Shown piece after piece: positions 59,772 through 64,000 of a stretch of 64,000 bases of DNA (position 1 is the first letter of the stretch; every line of letters begins with the position of its first letter). The notes below the pieces were generated by a model that saw only the letters and a program-made list of their open reading frames with translations, did no database searches and had not been told where the DNA came from. The translations under genes were made by a program, and so were the position numbers. Source of the stretch: Roseateles depolymerans. GTDB lineage: Bacteria > Pseudomonadota > Gammaproteobacteria > Burkholderiales > Burkholderiaceae_C. The DNA lies in assembly GCA_003241055.1 (NCBI GenBank), contig QFOD01000021.1, positions 40,251-104,250 on the forward strand. The letters are read 5' to 3'.

Positions 59772-59777
59772 ATTGTC
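59772..59777 (-). promoter_or_regulatory. -10-like hexamer of the CoA-transferase gene
   Basis: GACAAT on the minus strand, then CACCGC, then ATG. It shares the 38-bp divergent gap with the next hexamer. Confidence 0.4.
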
Positions 59778-59791
59778 CTCGCCGCGCTGCC

Positions 59792-59797
59792 CATAAT
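59792..59797 (+). promoter_or_regulatory. -10-like hexamer of the small lipoprotein gene
   Basis: CATAAT, then CCGTAC, then ATG 59804. No Shine-Dalgarno site; the gap is too short for a normal leader on either strand. Confidence 0.42.
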
Positions 59798-59803
59798 CCG
59801 TAC

Positions 59804-60322
59804 ATGCGTCACGCTCGGCCCGCCGGATTTGCCCTAGTGCCCCTGCTCGCGGCCTTGTTGGCGGCCTGCCAACCCAGCCTGAACTGGCGAGAGCTTCATT
59901 CCGCGGAGGCGCGCCTGAGAGGGACGTTTCCGTGCAAGCCCGAGTTGGAACTGCGCGAGGCTGCCGGGATGGGGCTGTGGCAATGCGAGGCCGGTGGCGC
60001 CCGGTATTCCGTTGCCTGGGCAGATGTCGCGGATCCGACCCGCACGGGGGCGGCGCTGGTGGAGATGTCTCGCACCGTGGCTGCCAAGATGGGGGCCGAG
60101 GTTCCGGCCGCCCTGCCATTGACGGTGCCGGGCATGACCCCGCTGCCCGAGGCGGCGGCGTATCGACTGACCGGCCCGCAGGGTGATGTGCGGCTGGCCG
60201 TGTTTGCCCATGGCGGGCGGGCCTATCAGGCTGTGCGGATGGGAGCCAGGGACGATGCGACGGCCTGGGCGACCTTTGTTGGCGCCCTGCGCGTGGACGG
60301 TGTCGCGCAGGCCGGCAGCTAA
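59804..60322 (+). CDS. Small lipoprotein of unknown function
   Basis: This is a 172-aa exported protein with signal and lipobox LLAAC (Cys22). The mature part is soluble and Ala/Gly-rich, with a Cys pair (FPCKPELE and LWQCEAGG) that may form a disulfide. I do not recognise a domain. It precedes the PTS EIIA gene by 9 nt, and the last bases of its stop form part of the EIIA gene's -10-like hexamer, so expression of the two may be linked or separable. Confidence 0.75.
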   Translation: MRHARPAGFALVPLLAALLAACQPSLNWRELHSAEARLRGTFPCKPELELREAAGMGLWQCEAGGARYSVAWADVADPTRTGAALVEMSRTVAAKMGAEVPAALPLTVPGMTPLPEAAAYRLTGPQGDVRLAVFAHGGRAYQAVRMGARDDATAWATFVGALRVDGVAQAGS

Positions 60323-60325
60323 CAT
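60320..60325 (+). promoter_or_regulatory. -10-like hexamer of the EIIA gene
   Basis: TAACAT begins inside the stop codon of the lipoprotein gene, then GCGGGC, then the ATG of the EIIA gene. Confidence 0.38.
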
Positions 60326-60331
60326 GCGGGC

Positions 60332-60730
60332 ATGGTCAAACTGCTCGTGATCGCACATGCCCCGCTCGCTTCGGCGTTGCGGGAGGTGGCCGAGCACACC
60401 TTTCCGGATTGCGCGCCGACGTTGACGGTTCTCGATGTCCTGCCCGGCATGGCGCCCGAGGATGTGGAGATCCGGGCCAGGCAGTTGATGGCCGAGGCCC
60501 CAGGCCGCGACTGGCTGGTGTTGACCGACGTGCCCGGTGCGACGCCCAGCAACGGCGCCGTGAAGCTGGCAGGCGTTGGCGTTCAGGTGCTCAGCGGGGT
60601 GAGTGTGCCCATGCTGTGGCGCACGCTCTGCTACGCGCCGCGACTGCCTCTCGTTGAACTGGCCCGTCGGGCGATGCAAGGCGGCATCGCCGGGCTGGAG
60701 GCCACTCCCCCTTTGCCGCCCGACGAATGA
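60332..60730 (+). CDS. PTS EIIA component, mannose type
   Basis: This is a phosphocarrier of the mannose-family EIIA fold (132 aa). His9 in LLVIAHAPLA is the phosphorylation site, and DVLPGMAPEDVEIRARQLMAEA continues the domain. No EIIB, EIIC or EIID genes are seen, so it probably serves a regulatory phosphorelay (EI-HPr-EIIA), as in Ralstonia-type PTS, and does not take up sugar. Its end overlaps the HPr gene by 4 nt (ATGA). Confidence 0.93.
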   Translation: MVKLLVIAHAPLASALREVAEHTFPDCAPTLTVLDVLPGMAPEDVEIRARQLMAEAPGRDWLVLTDVPGATPSNGAVKLAGVGVQVLSGVSVPMLWRTLCYAPRLPLVELARRAMQGGIAGLEATPPLPPDE

Positions 60731-60996
60731 TCAAGTCCACCCTCACCATCAGCAACAAGCTGGGCCTGCATGCCCGGGCCTCCGCCAAGCTGACCAAGCT
60801 GGCCGGCAGTTTCAAGTGCGATATCCACATGAGCCGAAACGGCCGGCGCGTGAATGCCAAGAGCATCATGGGCGTGATGATGCTGGCAGCCGGCCTGGGG
60901 TCCACCGTGGAGCTGGAGACCGATGGAGCGGATGAGCAGGCGGCTCAGGATGCGATCACTGCGCTGGTGAACGACAAGTTCGGCGAAGGCCAGTAA
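60727..60996 (+). CDS. ptsH: Phosphocarrier protein HPr
   Basis: HPr takes phosphate from EI and passes it to EIIA. The 89-aa protein has His15 in NKLGLHARASAKLTKLA and the regulatory Ser46 in NAKSIMGVMML, the site used by HPr kinase in species that have one. It overlaps the EIIA gene by 4 nt. ptsI lies 0.95 kb downstream beyond an oppositely oriented gene, which breaks the usual ptsH-ptsI order. Confidence 0.96.
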   Translation: MIKSTLTISNKLGLHARASAKLTKLAGSFKCDIHMSRNGRRVNAKSIMGVMMLAAGLGSTVELETDGADEQAAQDAITALVNDKFGEGQ

Positions 60997-61030
60997 GGCT
61001 CGCCGGACATGACGGCTGCCGACTGCGGGG

Positions 61031-61831
61031 TCAGACCGTGCGGCGGAAGCGTGCCGGCAGGTCGGCGGTGCGCAGCAGCAGCGGCAGATCCGCCGTGTTG
61101 AAGTCGGGATCCCAGGCGGGCGCGCCCATCAGCTTGGCGCCGCAGCGCAGATAGCCGCGGATCAGTGCCGGGGGTTCGACGGCCAGATCCTGACGCAGAT
61201 GCTCCACAGGCAGTGGCAGCCGCGCGCGTACCTGGCAGTCGATGGGCGCCAGATGGCTGGCCTGAAGTTTGTTCCACAGGCTGGCGGCGTAGTGGCCGCC
61301 ATCGACCATGCTGACACTGGCGCAGCCGATGACGATGTCCAGGCCGTTGCGCGCCATGAATTCCGCCAGAGCACCCCACAACGCGATGATGGCGCCGCCG
61401 CTGCGGTGGTCGGCGTGCACGCAGGAGCGGCCGATCTCCACCAGTTGCGGACGCAGGCTGCGCAGACGCGTCAGATCAAATTCGGTGTCGCTGTAGAGCC
61501 CGCCGGCCCGTTTCGCCGCGGCGGGAGTCAGGACACGGTAGGTGCCGATCACGGGGCCGGGTTCCCCGTCTTCTCCTTCGCAACGCACCAGCAGGTGCTC
61601 GCAGAACGCATCGAAGAGGTCGATGTCGAGACCGGCCGGCGCGCCGGCCGGCGTCTGCAGGCGGGCGCCCATTTCCTGGGCGAAGACCTGATAGCGCAAG
61701 GCCTGGGCTTCGCGAACTTCCGTTTCGCTCCGCGCCCAGCTGACCTGCAGCCGGGGGAGTGTGACCGGTGCGCTCGAGGGGATCCGGGCCTTGACCGCGA
61801 CAGCGGCTGCGAGATGGGTGTGCGTGTCCAT
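61031..61831 (-). CDS. OlsB-like GNAT acyltransferase (ornithine-lipid synthesis type)
   Basis: This 266-aa protein is of the hemolysin/OlsB acyltransferase family, related to the enzyme that N-acylates ornithine from acyl-ACP as the first step in ornithine lipids. Typical segments are VREAQALRYQVFAQEMGA, GTYRVLTPAAAKRAGGLYSDTEFDL, LVEIGRSCVHADHRSG and GCASVSMVDGG. The second enzyme (OlsA) is not nearby. It lies between ptsH and ptsI on the opposite strand. The exact acceptor is uncertain. Confidence 0.82.
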   Translation of the reverse strand: MDTHTHLAAAVAVKARIPSSAPVTLPRLQVSWARSETEVREAQALRYQVFAQEMGARLQTPAGAPAGLDIDLFDAFCEHLLVRCEGEDGEPGPVIGTYRVLTPAAAKRAGGLYSDTEFDLTRLRSLRPQLVEIGRSCVHADHRSGGAIIALWGALAEFMARNGLDIVIGCASVSMVDGGHYAASLWNKLQASHLAPIDCQVRARLPLPVEHLRQDLAVEPPALIRGYLRCGAKLMGAPAWDPDFNTADLPLLLRTADLPARFRRTV

Positions 61832-61948
61832 GGGTCTTCATGCTGGCCGGCGGCTTTGACGGCGCGGTGAAGCCCTCATGAAAAAACGATGACGCCGCAG
61901 GCCTTTGCGGGGGCGCGCTACATTGGTGCCCGTAGCTGAGGAGGGCTC

Positions 61949-63733
61949 ATGAGCTTCCAGGTATTCGGCATCGCGGTGTCGCGTGGCGTGGCCATCGGAC
62001 GTGCGGTGCTGGTCGCGTCAAGTCGGGTGGATGTCGCCCACTACTTTGTGCCTGCGGATCAGGTGGATGCCGAGTTCGCGCGTCTGCTGCGCGCGCGGGA
62101 TGCGGTCGTCGAGGAGCTGGAGACGCTGAAGGCCGAGTTGCCGGACGACGCGCCCCATGAACTGGCCGCCTTGTTGGATGTGCACCTGATGCTGCTGCAT
62201 GACGAAGCCTTCACAGGTGGTGCGCGGCACTGGATCGACGAGCGGCACTTCAATGCGGAATGGGCGCTTTCCGCGCAGCTTGAGGTGCTTGCACGGCAGT
62301 TCGACGAGATGGAGGATGACTACCTGCGCGAACGCAAGGCCGATCTCGAGCAGGTGGTTGAGCGCGTGCTGGGCGCACTTGCGCGCGAGGAAGACGGAGC
62401 GCCGCCGCCGATCGCGGCGCGTGACTTCGCTGGCGAGGATCCGCTGCTTCTGGTGGCCGCGGACATTGCCCCGGCCGACATGATCCAGTTCAAGCGTAGT
62501 GTGTTTCGCGGCTTCATCACCGACATCGGCGGAAAGACATCCCATACTGCCATCGTGGCCCGCAGCCTGGACATACCGGCCGTTGTCGGAACGCGAGAGG
62601 GTTCGCGGCTGATCATGCAGGACGACTGGGTCATCATTGACGGCGATGCCGGCACGGTCATCGTGAACCCTTCGCCCATCGTGCTGGAGGAGTACCGTTT
62701 CCGGCAGCGCCAGAGCGAGTTGGAGCGCGCCCGGCTTGCCCGCTTGCGCCACACGCCGGCGGTCACCTTGGACGGAGAGCCCATCGAACTGCACGCCAAT
62801 ATCGAATTGCCCGCAGATGCGCACTCTGCGGTCGAGGCGGGCGCCACAGGGGTTGGGTTGTTCCGCAGCGAGTTCCTTTTCATGAATCGGGAAGGGGAAC
62901 TTCCCAGTGAGGAGGAGCAGTTCCAGGCCTACAAGGCTGCCGTGGAAGCAATGCGCGGCATGCCCGTGACGATTCGGACGGTCGATGTGGGAGCAGACAA
63001 GCCGCTGGATCGGATGTCGGTCTCTGACCTCCGTCACGAGCACGTGCTGAACCCGGCCATGGGCCTGCGGGCCATCCGCTGGAGCCTTGCTGAGCCCAGC
63101 ATGTTCCGCCAGCAACTGCGCGCCATCTACCGCGCCAGCGCATTCGGCAAGGTCCGACTGCTGATTCCTATGGTGGCGCACCTCAGCGAAGTGCGGCAGA
63201 TCCATGAGGCCGTCAAGCGTGTCCAGGCTCAGCTGACTGAGGCAGGGCATGCGTTCACCCGGGTCGAGCTGGGCGTGATGGTGGAGATTCCAGCGGCGGC
63301 TGTGATGCTGCCGCTGCTACTTAAGTACGTTGACTTCGTCTCCATCGGGACGAATGACCTGATTCAATACACCCTGGCCATCGACCGCGCCGACGAGGCG
63401 GTGGCTCATCTCTATGACCCGTGGCACCCGGCTGTACTGCAGTTGCTGCATCAGTCGATTGCGCAGGCGCGGGAGGCTGGCAAGGCGGTCAGCGTCTGCG
63501 GGGAGATGGCCGGCGACCCTTGTTTCACGGAGTTGTTGCTTTCAATGGGGCTCAGAAGCTTTTCCATGCACCCCTCCCAGATCGCCTCGGTGAAACAGCG
63601 GGTGCTCCGAACGGATAGCCTGCGAATCGCTGCAGCGCTGCCAGCCATTCTTGAGAGCGAAGATCCCCAGGCGGCCGCCGAGCGGGAGTTCACTCGTCTG
63701 CGCGGAGCGACACCGGCCAAGGCGCTGCATTGA
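61949..63733 (+). CDS. ptsI: Phosphoenolpyruvate-protein phosphotransferase (enzyme I)
   Basis: Enzyme I starts the PTS relay by taking phosphate from PEP. The 594-aa protein has the HPr-binding N-terminal half with the phospho-histidine His199 in IGGKTSHTAIVARSLDIPAV, and the PEP-binding half with GVGLFRSEFLFMNREGELPSEEEQ, the metal ligands and Cys517 in VCGEMAGDP. AGGAGG sits in front of the ATG. Its substrate proteins are encoded just upstream (HPr, EIIA) behind the acyltransferase. Confidence 0.97.
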   Translation: MSFQVFGIAVSRGVAIGRAVLVASSRVDVAHYFVPADQVDAEFARLLRARDAVVEELETLKAELPDDAPHELAALLDVHLMLLHDEAFTGGARHWIDERHFNAEWALSAQLEVLARQFDEMEDDYLRERKADLEQVVERVLGALAREEDGAPPPIAARDFAGEDPLLLVAADIAPADMIQFKRSVFRGFITDIGGKTSHTAIVARSLDIPAVVGTREGSRLIMQDDWVIIDGDAGTVIVNPSPIVLEEYRFRQRQSELERARLARLRHTPAVTLDGEPIELHANIELPADAHSAVEAGATGVGLFRSEFLFMNREGELPSEEEQFQAYKAAVEAMRGMPVTIRTVDVGADKPLDRMSVSDLRHEHVLNPAMGLRAIRWSLAEPSMFRQQLRAIYRASAFGKVRLLIPMVAHLSEVRQIHEAVKRVQAQLTEAGHAFTRVELGVMVEIPAAAVMLPLLLKYVDFVSIGTNDLIQYTLAIDRADEAVAHLYDPWHPAVLQLLHQSIAQAREAGKAVSVCGEMAGDPCFTELLLSMGLRSFSMHPSQIASVKQRVLRTDSLRIAAALPAILESEDPQAAAEREFTRLRGATPAKALH

Positions 63734-63943
63734 GGGGCGGAGCTAGATTACAAGAATTCGCCAGAAATCTTGCGAGCCCTGAGAAGCCTGTGCTACAGTC
63801 TATGGCTTCGCTGATCACAACGCGGCGCGACGAACTGAAGAGTTCTCGGGATGCGGATTGGTGGAGGGCTGAGTCGAAAGGCTTGATCGAGAAGTAGGTC
63901 AGCAATAGCTTCGAAGAGATTCAAAAGAATTTTCAAAAAGTTG
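63734..63943. other. Gene-free spacer between ptsI and the rRNA-type promoter
   Basis: No supported gene is seen. TTGCGA, an 18-nt spacer and TACAGT (about 63770-63800) could be an extra promoter. The end of the stretch (about 63920-63943) is AT-rich with A- and T-tracts, as expected for an UP element. Confidence 0.4.
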
Positions 63944-63973
63944 TTGACGACAGCGAGAAAAGTAGTTCATAAT
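63944..63973 (+). promoter_or_regulatory. Strong promoter, probably of an rRNA operon just outside the window
   Basis: TTGACG (63944-63949), an 18-nt spacer and CATAAT (63968-63973) are preceded by an AT-rich UP-like tract. They are followed by CTCGCCTCTCTGCTGATGACA, a start region I associate with Burkholderiales rrn operons. The 16S gene itself would begin beyond the window end. Confidence 0.65.
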
Positions 63974-64000
63974 CTCGCCTCTCTGCTGATGACAAGTCAG

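Overview
This is a 64 kb chromosomal window of high GC with very dense coding. Several things point to a betaproteobacterium of the order Burkholderiales, probably the Rubrivivax/Leptothrix/Roseateles side. These are conserved housekeeping neighbourhoods (ybeZ-ybeY, ruvA-ruvB, dacC-ybeD-lipB-lipA, tsaB-rimI), a permease-less PTS (EIIA, HPr, EI), a DUF1840 protein and an rRNA-type promoter at the right edge. No phage, transposon, insertion sequence or CRISPR array is visible, and base composition looks uniform, so this reads as core genome with a few accessory loci.

Layout. 1-2.2 kb: an ABC-2 exporter (ATPase cut by the window edge, plus permease). 2.2-3.6 kb: signal peptidase I and a TspO protein. 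3.7-8.8 kb: a coupled run of tsaB, rimI, a uracil-DNA-glycosylase-like gene, a PAS-GGDEF-EAL protein and a MidA-type methyltransferase, four of whose junctions overlap by ATGA. 8.9-10.5 kb: a flavocytochrome c sulfide dehydrogenase pair. 10.5-18.6 kb: glyoxalase I, a papain-like/lipase-like fusion, a solute-binding-like protein, a GNAT enzyme, an NnrU protein, an MscS channel next to a membrane haem c sensor, and an Lrp regulator. 18.7-21.5 kb: a probable lysine-degradation pair, then tRNA-Leu(CAG) and a clear terminator. 21.7-31.9 kb: HU, then a LacI-controlled sugar locus with a flavin-dependent halogenase, a TonB receptor, an ABC importer lacking its ATPase and a GH1 beta-glucosidase. Two tandem LacI-type operators lie in the halogenase/TonB divergent region.

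32.3-36.7 kb: a c-di-GMP pair (HD-GYP, then PAS-GGDEF-EAL), DUF1840 and a phosphatase. 36.8-45.1 kb: a porin, ruvBA, a NarL-type two-component system, ybeZ-ybeY and an OmpR-type two-component system. The latter faces two small exported proteins across a 10-bp direct repeat. 45.9-49.6 kb: a fatty acid hydroxylase-like membrane enzyme, a CorA/ZntB transporter, hemB and hemJ. A four-hairpin structured RNA with its own promoter and terminator sits between hemB and hemJ. 49.7-55.6 kb: VanZ, a ferredoxin, a hydrolase, dacC, ybeD, a SnoaL-like protein, lipB and lipA. 55.6-63.7 kb: a DUF1460 lipoprotein, a TlpA-type thioredoxin, a degenerate histidine kinase, a CoA-transferase, a small lipoprotein, then the PTS genes interrupted by an OlsB-like acyltransferase on the other strand. 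The window ends in a probable rRNA operon promoter.

Two regulatory themes recur. Cyclic-di-GMP turnover is represented by three large proteins. Ten genes without a Shine-Dalgarno sequence carry a -10-like hexamer exactly 6 nt before the start codon, which suggests leaderless transcription. The best candidates for something not yet well described are the papain/lipase fusion, the structured RNA between the haem genes, the halogenase in a beta-glucoside locus and the haem sensor/MscS pair.
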